Shown: positions 35,550-44,348 of the stretch, in pieces | Position numbering within the stretch: the first letter of the stretch is position 1 | Layout: each line of letters opens with the position of its first letter | Origin: TA-20 sp035935115 | Lineage (GTDB): Archaea > Thermoproteota > Nitrososphaeria > Nitrososphaerales > Nitrosopumilaceae | DNA length: 64,000 bases | Assembly (NCBI GenBank): GCA_035935115.1 | Contig: DASYXK010000005.1 | Location: forward strand, 124,001 to 188,000 | Reading direction: 5' to 3' | Program-made: the position numbers and the translations under genes | Notes under the pieces: model-generated | What the model was told of the DNA's origin: nothing | The model's input: the letters and a program-made list of their open reading frames with translations, nothing else | Databases searched by the model: none

Positions 35550-36983
35550 TCACTTTTCAGGGATTGCACTCAATGTGATTGTTAAAGGATGAGCTAAGGG
35601 ACGAGGTTCTGCTAACGATTCCCAAACAAAAATTTGAATGGTATGATCACCCGAACTTCTCGGAATCCACGGTGCTAATGGTTGTAAAGATTGCCATGGT
35701 AAGATTACACCGGTGACAGAATTAAGACGTTCTGTTTCACCTTTGTTATTTTGTATTTGTATTATGTAGGCAAACGGTTGTATGATGTCTTGGTTATTTC
35801 TTATAGTTAATCCTATTCTGGTTCGTTTATTAATTTGAGGGAAAAATACTCTATCCCCATTGTCGTCTAAAAGGAGTATCTCTTCAGTTATTACTCTGTT
35901 TAACAGGCTTGGTTTCTCTTTTTCAGATTCCATTATTCCTACATGTTGATCATTTTCGCTACCATCGCTTTTGGGTATAGGGTGTCTGTCATTTAGATCA
36001 GTCCATTCTTCACTGATTAAAAACAAATTTGCCGCATGATTATAATAATAAATTACTCCGTATTCTCCTTGTATTCCACCTGTGTATGAATACAAAATTC
36101 TTACACCTACATAGAATTCTCCTCCTGAAGTAGCTTGTTTATACTGCTCATCGGTGGTGAGCATCACAAGATTCTGTTTCACTGTTGGCATAATGGTACC
36201 AAGTTCAAGTGTTTGTATAATTCCAGATACGTGTAAATGCATTCTACTAATTTTAGTACTTGAGATCAGAAATTGTGCTTTAGTATTAGTAGTTGGTAAT
36301 TGCCCATAATTTGTATATGATAACACCAACTGAGAGGTTTCGAATTTGAGATTTTCATGTGAACCAATCCACGGCCTGTTCAATAGACTAAATTTGACCT
36401 CATTTAGATGGGTTTGTTTTTTCAGCTCGCCGGTTTGTTGAGCTGCAGAATGTCTTGTTAAAAGTAGGGCCGTAACAGTAGAAATTCCGATAACTGCAGA
36501 AATAATCATTCCATAAAACAGCAGAAGGTCTGAAAATGGTTGGACAACAAAAAATTGTGTCTTATCATCTACTTGAATCCCGTTTTGCGAATCTGCTTCC
36601 ATTTGTATAGCCAGATACCAAGAGCCAACAGGGAGTTGTTGTGAAAAAGTTAGAACGCCTGTATCATTGGGGCCCACCAGTTTATTATCATATAGTGTTG
36701 AATTAGGGAGTGACTTGATAATTTCATGATTAGTTAGTGAGTCAATTCTTTCGATGACCCAAAACGTATGAGTCTTGTTTGTGTGATTGGTAATGACGAG
36801 ATTCATGTGTACTCTATCATTCTCCAAATACATGTCATACCATGGTTTTACATCATTAATGTTTAGTTCACCTTCATGCCATTCAGGATATGCTTTGACA
36901 CAATGATTTAGTGTAAATGATGTACCAAAAGAAATTACTATTACAAGCATAGACATTAAAATTATTCTTACAATCCTTGACAT
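35550..36983 (-). CDS. Membrane protein with external and cytoplasmic beta domains
   Basis: 477 aa. A signal-type helix (about 5-25) precedes an external beta domain (about 35-150; HMNLVITNHTNKTHTFWVIE resembles DUF1616-type Ig folds), a membrane helix (about 155-175) and a long beta-rich C-terminal region. The function is not recognised. It is flanked by repeat copies R3 (downstream) and R4 (upstream). Its topology resembles the 428-aa protein at 21195. Confidence 0.6.
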   Translation of the reverse strand: MSRIVRIILMSMLVIVISFGTSFTLNHCVKAYPEWHEGELNINDVKPWYDMYLENDRVHMNLVITNHTNKTHTFWVIERIDSLTNHEIIKSLPNSTLYDNKLVGPNDTGVLTFSQQLPVGSWYLAIQMEADSQNGIQVDDKTQFFVVQPFSDLLLFYGMIISAVIGISTVTALLLTRHSAAQQTGELKKQTHLNEVKFSLLNRPWIGSHENLKFETSQLVLSYTNYGQLPTTNTKAQFLISSTKISRMHLHVSGIIQTLELGTIMPTVKQNLVMLTTDEQYKQATSGGEFYVGVRILYSYTGGIQGEYGVIYYYNHAANLFLISEEWTDLNDRHPIPKSDGSENDQHVGIMESEKEKPSLLNRVITEEILLLDDNGDRVFFPQINKRTRIGLTIRNNQDIIQPFAYIIQIQNNKGETERLNSVTGVILPWQSLQPLAPWIPRSSGDHTIQIFVWESLAEPRPLAHPLTITLSAIPEK

Positions 36984-37046
36984 AAGGTTGATTCTCGGAT
37001 AAAGTATTTAGGAATTCATTCGAATTTTGAAGATTATCCTTCCAAC

Positions 37047-37097
37047 TTTCATTATTTCTTTGATTCATATCTTCATTCATAGTCAAACGGCATGACC
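37047..37097 (+). repeat. Dispersed intergenic repeat, copy R4
   Basis: TTTCATTATTTC, TTTGATTCATAT and CTTCATTCATAG are followed by TCAAACGGCATGACC. It lies in the divergent promoter region between the 477-aa membrane protein and the matrixin-like protease. Confidence 0.8.
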
Positions 37098-37136
37098 TAA
37101 CAGAAAAGTGATAAAGCATTACCTATTGCTTATGAC

Positions 37137-38669
37137 ATGCTAATTAAATACAAAAATGTTGTATGTTGTTTGATTGTTCTATTAGCAACATTAGTGATTT
37201 CAAATTTTATAATATATCAAAATGCATTTGCATATACAATTTCCTTCAACCCGCTTCCACCTCTTCTTACACGTGTACCAACATTGTGCGCAGTAGAACC
37301 AAATGATCCCAATCTATCAAACGGTCAGCTTAGTCTGATTATGGAAGAAACACAAAATCGTGTCTTAGAATGGCCACCACATCTTCAGGAAGGTATGCCG
37401 TTTCTACATAATTGGGATATAAAATATACCGATGTAACTTCGTCTATCTCGCAATCGTTCAACTACACCAACTGTGATATTGTACTTGCATTGAAAGGAG
37501 TTCCTGATAGCTATGATTCAAGTGTTCATAATGCACTAGGGTATGAATATTATGACCCATCATCTGCAAAGCACTTGATTGTAGTTTTTTATGAAAATTA
37601 TTATTATTACAAAAGTTCTCCTTATGATACAAGTTATTCCTTACGTACAAATGGATATGTTCCACCCCTAGAATTAGGAAATGTAATCCTGCATGAGACG
37701 GGACACGCTTTGGGTTTGAATCATTACACTTCTGATGATAATAATGTTAATGCATTTTGGTCAAGTAACCCAAATGATGCTCCATCGATAATGATTCCAT
37801 TTGTTAAATATGATCCACAAAAACAATTTATTCAAAAAGTAGATGTCGATAAACTTCATGAAATATATGGATTAGCTGGCTTCACTGCATTTTCTCCTAA
37901 AATTATTCCTAACCCATTTGATTCATTAAATGCAAGTCCATTGGTAATTCAAAATGAAGGTCAGCAGAATACGGTGGTAAACATTGTTGGATATATTTCA
38001 TATCAATACTACAATAGAGGAAATCAAGTAGAAATCATAATCACAAATCAAAACGGTGTGACAGTTTTTGATCAATCATTTCTTACTACAGAACAAGTCT
38101 CACAAACTGTAATTACAGATGGATGGCCAAATGGAATCTACACGGTAAAGGCAAAATACGGATCATACGATAGTCAAGATATTCAATTCGTAAAATCTGA
38201 CTCTGTGGTACAGTCAGTTCCGACTCCTGCATCCCCACCTTCTGTACCTCAACAAAGTTCCATAACTGGAGGATTCACAATAGATACAAGCATGGTTCAA
38301 TTGTCTAATAACAAAGACTATGGAATTATCAACATCTCAGGAATTGTCAATTCTCAACAAAGTGGATCTGATGTAGAGGTGACAGTAAAAAAGCAGGATG
38401 GCACAATCGTGAGTGATTATTTTGTACCATTAGATAATAATAATTTAAAAAATAAACTTGTCATATCAAAAACATTCCCAACTGGATACTATAATGTTGT
38501 AGCAACATACCAGAATATTTCACTTGGTACAGCCTCGTTTGAGGTAATTAATGGAATAACTTCTACTCCAGAATTTGGTTCAATGGCATCAGTAGTACTT
38601 CCTATAGCCTTCATTTCGATAATCGTCATTTTTGCAAAGATGCGACTATTGAAGACAAGTGTAGATTAG
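37137..38669 (+). CDS. Matrixin-like (M10) surface metalloprotease with PEFG-CTERM signal
   Basis: 510 aa. A signal peptide (about 8-32) is followed by a catalytic domain with HETGHALGLNH (zinc ligands His186, His190 and His196; base Glu187) and a Met-turn candidate in PSIMIPF. Two Ig-like stretches follow. The C-terminus has TPEFGSMASVVLPIAFISII, a PEFG-CTERM signal: motif, hydrophobic helix and basic tail, expected to be processed by an archaeosortase. The protein is probably surface-attached and may act on envelope or extracellular proteins. Repeat R4 is upstream and R5 downstream. Confidence 0.85.
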   Translation: MLIKYKNVVCCLIVLLATLVISNFIIYQNAFAYTISFNPLPPLLTRVPTLCAVEPNDPNLSNGQLSLIMEETQNRVLEWPPHLQEGMPFLHNWDIKYTDVTSSISQSFNYTNCDIVLALKGVPDSYDSSVHNALGYEYYDPSSAKHLIVVFYENYYYYKSSPYDTSYSLRTNGYVPPLELGNVILHETGHALGLNHYTSDDNNVNAFWSSNPNDAPSIMIPFVKYDPQKQFIQKVDVDKLHEIYGLAGFTAFSPKIIPNPFDSLNASPLVIQNEGQQNTVVNIVGYISYQYYNRGNQVEIIITNQNGVTVFDQSFLTTEQVSQTVITDGWPNGIYTVKAKYGSYDSQDIQFVKSDSVVQSVPTPASPPSVPQQSSITGGFTIDTSMVQLSNNKDYGIINISGIVNSQQSGSDVEVTVKKQDGTIVSDYFVPLDNNNLKNKLVISKTFPTGYYNVVATYQNISLGTASFEVINGITSTPEFGSMASVVLPIAFISIIVIFAKMRLLKTSVD

Positions 38670-38687
38670 ATTACTAGATTTACAGAT

Positions 38688-38774
38688 TTTCATTATAACT
38701 TTCATTCTAGCTTTCATTCATAGTCAAATGGCATGACCTTGTCTATACCCCCCCATATGTGGGTGTGGATATAG
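38688..38774 (+). repeat. Dispersed intergenic repeat, copy R5
   Basis: TTTCATTATAAC, TTTCATTCTAGC and TTTCATTCATAG are followed by the long tail TCAAATGGCATGACC, TTGTCTATACCCCC and CATATGTGGG. The tail matches copy R1, which is on the opposite strand 18 kb away, nearly base for base. Confidence 0.8.
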
Positions 38775-39094
38775 TAGGACTGAAGATTTTGCACATCTCT
38801 AAAATTAATCAAAAGATTCTGATTTAGATTTCAGATACTATCTTAAACAATGGGAGAGAGATCTTGTAAAATAGTTCACCCTCACCTTAAAAGAATTGGA
38901 ACTTGCACTAGTACTAGGTTCGGATCCGATGGGATCCGAGCCGCTATCGGTCCAATTTTTGGACCCTTGGTTTCTTTACACGAATCAGAGCTTTAAAGTT
39001 TTCTCATGTTTGATAATAGATAATTACAGCCAGAACAGTTGTAGTGGGCACCGTCCCAGATTTTTATTTTGAGCCTTGGATGCGCCTATCAGAA
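38775..39094. other. Gene-free stretch with two strong hairpins
   Basis: About 320 bp without a credible gene. It contains an 11-bp-stem hairpin at 38917-38942 and a 7-bp-stem hairpin at 38949-38965, described separately. Nothing else is seen. Confidence 0.5.
38917..38965. ncRNA. Candidate structured RNA: two adjacent hairpins
   Basis: Stem 1 pairs GGTTCGGATCC with GGATCCGAGCC around a 4-base loop (11 bp, one G-U). Stem 2 pairs GGTCCAA with TTGGACC around TTT, 6 bases later. Both are much richer in GC than the surroundings. Either strand could be transcribed; the T-run in the loop region argues weakly for a termination role. The nature is unknown. Confidence 0.35.
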
Positions 39095-40021
39095 CTACTT
39101 AACAATAGCAAACTGAGATTCTGCTGTTTTACCTTCAAAGTATACAATCATTGTATATGTACCAGTTTCATTAATTATTGGATACCCATTTTCGTTTTCA
39201 ACAGGCCAATTAGATTTAACATTATGAAGGCCTGGTGTCTCCGTATGTGTAAAGTCAGAGTTATGCCATATTGTAGCGTTGTTTGCATTCAAGATTATCA
39301 CATTGATATAACCTCCCGAATTCCAATAACCGGAATATTGTGCTGCAACTTTGATCGGCTGTCCAATTTGATAGCTTTGTTTCAATCCAACAATGTCAAC
39401 TCTATCAATATGCGGTTTGGGTGAATTTGTTGCCCATCCCCTCTGAATTAGTTTTGTTACAGTATCGGGTTTTACACATGCTGGAGAACTATCTTCTGCT
39501 TTGAAAATTAATTGAAGACCTCCTTTGCAAACAATATCATTTGCCGCAATTCCTGAATCGAATTGTTTTAGTGGAGATAGTACAGTCACATTGTTATTTT
39601 GACTTTGTGGAATGTTTGGGTGACAACCCTGACACGTCCCCGGTTGTGGTTCAAATATGTCAAAATCTGATTCTGCATTATATGTTCCACTTTTTCCAAG
39701 AATTTTCCATGTTCCACCTTCTGCATATTTTGGAATCTTTAGAAAAGATGAAAATTGTCCATCTCTATCACTAAATGTGAGTTTGGAGTCTTTTGTTATT
39801 CCATTTGGATCTAGTAGAACCAATGTTACGGAAGAATTTGGCAGAGAGGCTCCTTGAATTTCTATTACATCTCCAGGCAAGAAAGATGTTGTTGTTACCT
39901 TGAAGGACAAAAGACTGCCATTTCCAAGATCATTTGATGGAGATTGTGCTGATACTATGCCAGCATAAGACATTATTACACATAACAAGAATGAAATTAT
40001 TGTAAGGTGAAGTGTTTTCAT
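39095..40021 (-). CDS. Secreted protein, thaumarchaeal type
   Basis: 308 aa from ATG 40021, where MKTLHLTIISFLLCVIMSYA gives a normal signal peptide; an in-frame ATG at 40060 adds 13 residues. The mature part has two beta-sandwich domains and a middle stretch CVKPDTVTKLIQRGWA of a kind I associate with thaumarchaeal envelope proteins. A CQGC pair lies near residue 140. No enzymatic domain is recognised. Confidence 0.65.
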   Translation of the reverse strand: MKTLHLTIISFLLCVIMSYAGIVSAQSPSNDLGNGSLLSFKVTTTSFLPGDVIEIQGASLPNSSVTLVLLDPNGITKDSKLTFSDRDGQFSSFLKIPKYAEGGTWKILGKSGTYNAESDFDIFEPQPGTCQGCHPNIPQSQNNNVTVLSPLKQFDSGIAANDIVCKGGLQLIFKAEDSSPACVKPDTVTKLIQRGWATNSPKPHIDRVDIVGLKQSYQIGQPIKVAAQYSGYWNSGGYINVIILNANNATIWHNSDFTHTETPGLHNVKSNWPVENENGYPIINETGTYTMIVYFEGKTAESQFAIVK

Positions 40022-40127
40022 AATTGATGCGTACATATTGTAAAAATCATTTTTAGACATTGCGCATAAATCATATGTATTTTAAAAAATCTAATTCTAA
40101 TATAAAAAAAAAGAAGGTGGAGAGTTA

Positions 40128-41246
40128 TCAACAGGCAGGATAATTATTTGCCATAGTTGTCAGATTCCAAGTAGCAGAATGACCACTTTGAAGGTTGCCT
40201 GTAATTACTGTGTCAGTTATAGGAGGTTTGCATCCTTGATCATCTTGTTTTGTATCTGCATTCCAATTTACCCAGCTACCGCTTTGTTCCATCAGAGCTG
40301 TTGCAGATAGAGCGGTTCCTGAAAACTGAGTGTTCCAGCTACTAGTGCCATGAACAGTGTTGGCATTCTCAAAGAATACACCGCTGTTAAAATCATTGAC
40401 TTTGAGAGTAAAGCTACTTTGTCCACTGACAGAGTGGATGTAAGAAGTACCAAGTGTATTGTCGAAGACTTCTACTGTCCACTTACTAGCTACAGAATCT
40501 CCAAATATGTAGAATTGATAGCTATGACTTGTGTTGTAGGTAATTGGAGTTGACAAAGCACTGCAACTTTGTTTTGTATCAGTCCAGACGGTCTTTGCAC
40601 TTGACGATGGATCAAAGAAGAAGCCTGTTTGCATCCAATAGGAACTTGTAGAACCCGAGTTACAAAGTTGACTATCAGTTGAACCAGACATCACAGCATT
40701 GACTAGAAATGCTGTAAAGTTGTATGAGGAATTAGGTGTAAATGTCGGGTTAGTTGGTGTCATCTCATGACCTTGTATTGTTGATGAACCGCTGTAATAA
40801 TCACTTGCCCAACTTCTCTGTGTATTGCTTATACGCTTGTCAAGATCTGGTCCTTGGTCTGCTTGTGTAACTTTTCCATTAACGAGATCTACAACTACCA
40901 TTATCTGCTGCTTATCATCTATACCGATGTTAAGTGTAGGGTACCAGACTACTGGGTTTTCCTTTATGTTTCCAAAGAATCCCTGTGCAAGCACTTTTAC
41001 AGATTTTCCTCCAATCATGCTCTGTACTTTACCATCAGATGTTGCTATTTGTACAGCCTTTGCTAAATCTGATGATGAAAGTTCTTTTGGCATGTTTTGT
41101 TTAGCCAGATCAATAGATGACAGAGTTTGTGTTTGTGAGTTTGTAGATGCGATAACATTTGGCAGTGCTGTGATTGGTGACAACATTATCAACCCAATTA
41201 TCAGTGATGCCGTGATTGTTGTTGTGGTTTTTATTTTGTTTTGCAT
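40128..41246 (-). CDS. Secreted protein with N-terminal propeptide-like segment
   Basis: 372 aa. A signal peptide (about 5-34) is followed by a stretch like a PepSY-type propeptide (DDKQQIMVVVDLVNGKVTQ) and then a beta-rich Ser/Thr/Asn-rich domain with paired Cys, including the terminal Cys. The function is unknown. A purine-rich AAAGGAG is present 12-18 bases before the ATG, so this mRNA appears leadered. An array of 14-bp repeats lies 166-247 bp upstream of the start. Confidence 0.65.
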   Translation of the reverse strand: MQNKIKTTTTITASLIIGLIMLSPITALPNVIASTNSQTQTLSSIDLAKQNMPKELSSSDLAKAVQIATSDGKVQSMIGGKSVKVLAQGFFGNIKENPVVWYPTLNIGIDDKQQIMVVVDLVNGKVTQADQGPDLDKRISNTQRSWASDYYSGSSTIQGHEMTPTNPTFTPNSSYNFTAFLVNAVMSGSTDSQLCNSGSTSSYWMQTGFFFDPSSSAKTVWTDTKQSCSALSTPITYNTSHSYQFYIFGDSVASKWTVEVFDNTLGTSYIHSVSGQSSFTLKVNDFNSGVFFENANTVHGTSSWNTQFSGTALSATALMEQSGSWVNWNADTKQDDQGCKPPITDTVITGNLQSGHSATWNLTTMANNYPAC

Positions 41247-41411
41247 TTTTATTTATTTCTCCTTTATGCTTCTTTTCGTATGAAGAGAACTAGCCTTCAT
41301 ACCGCACGCATGATCACCTGTATCGTTCACACGAGACATCTCATAGTGGTTATGGTAAAGCATGTCATTTCCAATACTGAAAATAATTAATAAGTCGCGC
41401 TCACGATCTGA

Positions 41412-41493
41412 TAAGCATCAGCTGCTAAGTACTGATCACTAAGTATTGACCGATAAGTATCATGTAATCAGTAACAATCATCAGTAATAATCA
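41412..41493. repeat. Tandem 14-bp/13-bp repeat array
   Basis: Four 14-bp units (TAAGCATCAGCTGC, TAAGTACTGATCAC, TAAGTATTGACCGA, TAAGTATCATGTAA) are followed by two 13-bp units (TCAGTAACAATCA, TCAGTAATAATCA). The helical-turn-like spacing suggests a cooperative binding array (operator or iteron) upstream of the secreted-protein gene and next to a winged-helix gene. Confidence 0.7.
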
Positions 41494-41546
41494 TGTAAAA
41501 TCTTTATTTCCAAATAAATAAAGAGGTAACAAAATAAAAATTCAAG

Positions 41547-41810
41547 TTATTGATCATTTAGCGTATTGTGAATTCTTCTGCCTGCTTCTGTTATTCTAAC
41601 CATGATAACCTTGTTCTCACTTGAAGTTTCTATCCAGCCAAAGATTCTCATCAGATGCAGATATCTTTTGCATGTGTTATAGTTTATACCAGAAGACATT
41701 GCAAGGTTTGTTATCTTTACCGGGCTTTCCTCATACAACACTTTCAGTATTCTATTCAACACATATACGTTGATATTTTTTGTACTGGGCGCCATCTCCA
41801 AGACCTCCAT
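41547..41810 (-). CDS. Winged-helix DNA-binding protein
   Basis: 87 aa (or 82 aa from MAPSTKN). The sequence LNRILKVLYEESPVKITNLA, NYNTCKRYLHLMRIFGWIET and TEAGRRIHN has the layout of a small archaeal winged helix such as Sso10a/PadR-like regulators. It lies immediately 5' of the tandem repeat array on the same strand and could bind it. It is part of the plasmid-like module that runs to 47.3 kb. Confidence 0.75.
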   Translation of the reverse strand: MEVLEMAPSTKNINVYVLNRILKVLYEESPVKITNLAMSSGINYNTCKRYLHLMRIFGWIETSSENKVIMVRITEAGRRIHNTLNDQ

Positions 41811-41993
41811 GTTTTACAACTCGTATTGCTCGTTGAGATGGTTAACTATAAAACATTGCGCATGTATTCTATGTAAAGTATACGATCGATCTTGTTCTAA
41901 TTTTGGTTTTAATTTATTTTCAAAAAATAGCAGTAATAATTTTTTAGAACTTACACCAGCAAGAATGCGATCAAATTTAATTAAAAAATTACT

Positions 41994-42143
41994 ATGAGTC
42001 CAATGGTTTCCCATCTAGTGCTGGGCAAGTATCTGAAGATAATATGCGAAGAACATGAAAGGAAGGGTATACTGGAATCTGGTGATATCAATATGATGGT
42101 GTGCTTGATGTGTTGGATCTTGGTGCAGTGCTCAAGTAAATAA
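41994..42143 (+). CDS. Possible 49-aa protein
   Basis: An ATG frame beginning MSPMVSHLVLGKYLKIICEE and continuing HERKGILESGDINMMV. The start of the sequence looks like a short helical regulator, but it ends early, so it may be a truncated gene. The evidence is weak. Confidence 0.25.
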   Translation: MSPMVSHLVLGKYLKIICEEHERKGILESGDINMMVCLMCWILVQCSSK

Positions 42144-42611
42144 CAAGTGCAAGCAGTTCAATCCTGGCATAAATTTAAGAGAATTGCACTATTGCCTGGA
42201 GTTCCTCTTTTTATGGTATCATTGTAACATAAAAAAAATTATGCTAGAATGATACTTTGTTAGAATACAATGGTCTAGACGTGACTTTTCTATCAATAAA
42301 AAAAGTTTGAGAGAATTAAAGTGGAAAAGGAACAGTCCAGTACCCTATGATATAATCAAAAGATCATAGCAAGGCAAGAACCGTAAACCTAACTGCAAAG
42401 AGGAGACTAGATTCTGTCAGACTAGAGATTGTTTTATGGATACAAAACTATCTGGATATGGTTTAATCAAATTTACAAACAAATCTGTGTCAAACTAACA
42501 AGATATAAAATTAGACAGTCTAAAAAAATTATTAAAGAAAAAAAGAAAGGAAGGAATAAAATATATGGGAAGCAAAGAACTGGAGGACCGATAGATTTTT
42601 GATATAATTTT
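42144..42611. other. Gene-poor stretch, possibly decayed coding DNA
   Basis: No intact gene is seen. A plus-strand frame around 42295-42500 stays open except for one internal stop and is lysine/arginine-rich, which could be a decayed ORF, but no family is recognised. Confidence 0.3.
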
Positions 42612-42830
42612 TCATGTGTTAAGGATTTTCCTGATTACAATTACATCTTCCACAACAGAGATCTCAAGTTTTTTTCCTCCTTCTAGTTCGAGCTGTTCTA
42701 CAATTTGTGTAGGTATTGTGATACGGTACTTGTAGTAGTTGATGTCTTTGTAGTTCCTAGACCTTTGCTTTTGCAGTACAATTTCCAACACGAGGTATTG
42801 TTGTGATGGATTTAAGGAGAAAGTGTACAC
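42612..42830 (-). CDS. AbrB/SpoVT-like DNA-binding protein
   Basis: 72 aa as the longest frame; the AbrB-type fold covers about residues 30-70 (YKYRITIPTQIVEQLELEGG, KKLEISVVEDVIVIRK), so a shorter start is possible. It is probably a dimeric repressor or an antitoxin-like protein of the plasmid-like module. No toxin gene is adjacent. Confidence 0.7.
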   Translation of the reverse strand: MYTFSLNPSQQYLVLEIVLQKQRSRNYKDINYYKYRITIPTQIVEQLELEGGKKLEISVVEDVIVIRKILNT

Positions 42831-43073
42831 CCTGATTCATTATGTCTGCATATTGTATTGTATCATAAACATACCAAAGAGCACCAGATGTCATAGCATA
42901 TCATGACGATTCCGAACAAATCCAAGAAATTTTCTAGTTGTATAGTTTGGTACAATTGTAAACAAATCAACAATACTGTATAGTTGGTGGCGATGTTGCC
43001 AGCTTGCATATGCGTGAATTTTGTGTTTAAGTTTTAGTAACTCGCAAGTAAGATCTGGGATGTTTTTAAGGAG
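42831..43073. other. Spacer with repeated TGTATAGTT motif
   Basis: About 240 bp without a gene. TGTATAGTT occurs twice about 35 bp apart (near 42939 and 42975) upstream of the AbrB gene, perhaps an operator. Nothing else is seen. Confidence 0.25.
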
Positions 43074-43370
43074 TTACGTACCCCAGTCAGAATTTATTGC
43101 AGAAAAAGGGTTGGCCGATGTCTGCATATGTGATGACATTTTTCCAGTATGCAATATACTTGTAGAACCAACCAGTGCGATTATTTGCTCAAGCTCTGTT
43201 TCAAGTTCTTTGAGATCAAGACCAACAAATTCATTATTCTTTATTATGAATCGTAAATCATCAAGGGACTGGTACACTCTCTTCCTGATTGTATACCGGT
43301 ATTGCCTTGCATGCCTTTTTGAAAATAATGATGTATTCTGTAGAAACTTTCTTTCAGTTCTGCTTAGCAT
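43074..43370 (-). CDS. Small helical partner of the actin-like protein
   Basis: 98 aa, basic and helical. It overlaps the 3' end of the actin-like gene by 7 bp and is translated after it. The N-terminus (SRTERKFLQNTSLF, then RQYRYTIRKRVYQSLDDL) is a pattern seen in small archaeal plasmid-type proteins. By position it is a candidate DNA-binding adaptor (ParR-like role) of the partition system. That role is inference. Confidence 0.55.
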   Translation of the reverse strand: MLSRTERKFLQNTSLFSKRHARQYRYTIRKRVYQSLDDLRFIIKNNEFVGLDLKELETELEQIIALVGSTSILHTGKMSSHMQTSANPFSAINSDWGT

Positions 43371-44218
43371 CTTTCTCTAGATGTATTTTGGGTACCATAC
43401 CATGAAGCGATCTTGTACAGCCCCTGAGCGTTTGACATGACAGGGTCCTGCGGTACTATCATACCACCAAGCTTGGCTCTCATTGCTTCTTGCATCTTAG
43501 GTACAAGTATCCCACCACCCGATACAATTACTGGCAGCTTTTCAAGGTCTTGTCTGATTATAGATAATTTATTGAGAAGCGAGTCTGCAAGCATTGTTAC
43601 CAGCTGACCCGTTTTTGGACTCTGGTATATGGCATCATCAAGATATGCCATCTCACCACCGAGTCTTGAGCTGATGTATCCTACCGCATGGTGTACCGAT
43701 ATGCCGCGAATTGCCTTGTTGTTTACAAAGGCCACAATCTCTGTTGTTCCCTGGCCTATGCTCATCACTATACCACTGGATTTTTCTGCATCTACCAGTG
43801 TCCCAAGAACCTGCGGCACAACATCACATGCCTTTGGCCTGTAAAGCCTTGCGATCATTTTTTGTATGGTACCACGATGTGCTGTAGCATCATATGGTAA
43901 ACCGATCGCAAATGCCATACTCTCAGGCTCGGAACCTATTGCATCCTTGTTCTCTGCTGATAGTGACACTGCATGCCTGACAAGTTTTGCAAATGCCTCT
44001 TCATGGACTGGCCTGCCAAGCATCACTGGCTTGATCAGTATTGTATCAGGGTCCTGCGATAGTTGTACTGCCTCTTCCCCTACGCCATCTATCATCTTGC
44101 TTTTCTTGTCCCACTCGTGGACCAGCTTGTATGCGTATAGCGATGGAAATTTTACCTTCTTGGTATCAGAGACACACTTGACAAAAGCTGTTCCGATATC
44201 AAGCCCTATTGATATCAT
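43364..44218 (-). CDS. ParM-like archaeal actin homologue
   Basis: 284 aa. The actin/Hsp70 ATPase motifs are present: phosphate-1 GLDIGTAFVKC (5-15), phosphate-2 SIGQGTTEIVAF (153-164) and the adenosine motif VIVSGGGILVPKM (230-242). The size and pattern fit plasmid-segregation actins such as Ta0583/ParM rather than crenactin. It probably forms filaments that move copies of the element apart. It is the first gene of a two-gene operon; its upstream region shares a long box with that of the AAA ATPase gene. Confidence 0.85.
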   Translation of the reverse strand: MISIGLDIGTAFVKCVSDTKKVKFPSLYAYKLVHEWDKKSKMIDGVGEEAVQLSQDPDTILIKPVMLGRPVHEEAFAKLVRHAVSLSAENKDAIGSEPESMAFAIGLPYDATAHRGTIQKMIARLYRPKACDVVPQVLGTLVDAEKSSGIVMSIGQGTTEIVAFVNNKAIRGISVHHAVGYISSRLGGEMAYLDDAIYQSPKTGQLVTMLADSLLNKLSIIRQDLEKLPVIVSGGGILVPKMQEAMRAKLGGMIVPQDPVMSNAQGLYKIASWYGTQNTSRERC

Positions 44219-44261
44219 TATTCCAGGATGTTATATTCCATTTAAGGGAAGAATCTCATTT

Positions 44262-44319
44262 TTTATAAAGTTCTGATTCCTAATTTTACTTTATAAAGCT
44301 ATTTTACTTTATTAAATAG
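44262..44319 (-). promoter_or_regulatory. Shared upstream box A (actin operon)
   Basis: TTTATAAAGTT, then GATTCC, then TACTTTATAAAG, then TATTTTACTT, with fixed spacing. The same string occurs at 45618-45676 before the AAA ATPase gene. It contains the perfect palindrome CTTTATAAAG, which also looks like a TATA box on the minus strand. Confidence 0.7.
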
Positions 44320-44348
44320 TTTGGCTCTGGTTTGGAGTTACGATCCTA

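Noticed and set aside
41814..42014. 66-codon minus-strand open frame upstream of the winged-helix gene
   Set aside because: Poorly structured sequence, no motif, and it overlaps the likely promoter of the winged-helix gene.
42295..42500. Decayed transposase or integrase fragment
   Set aside because: The frame has an internal stop and no residues matching a known recombinase; composition alone is not enough.
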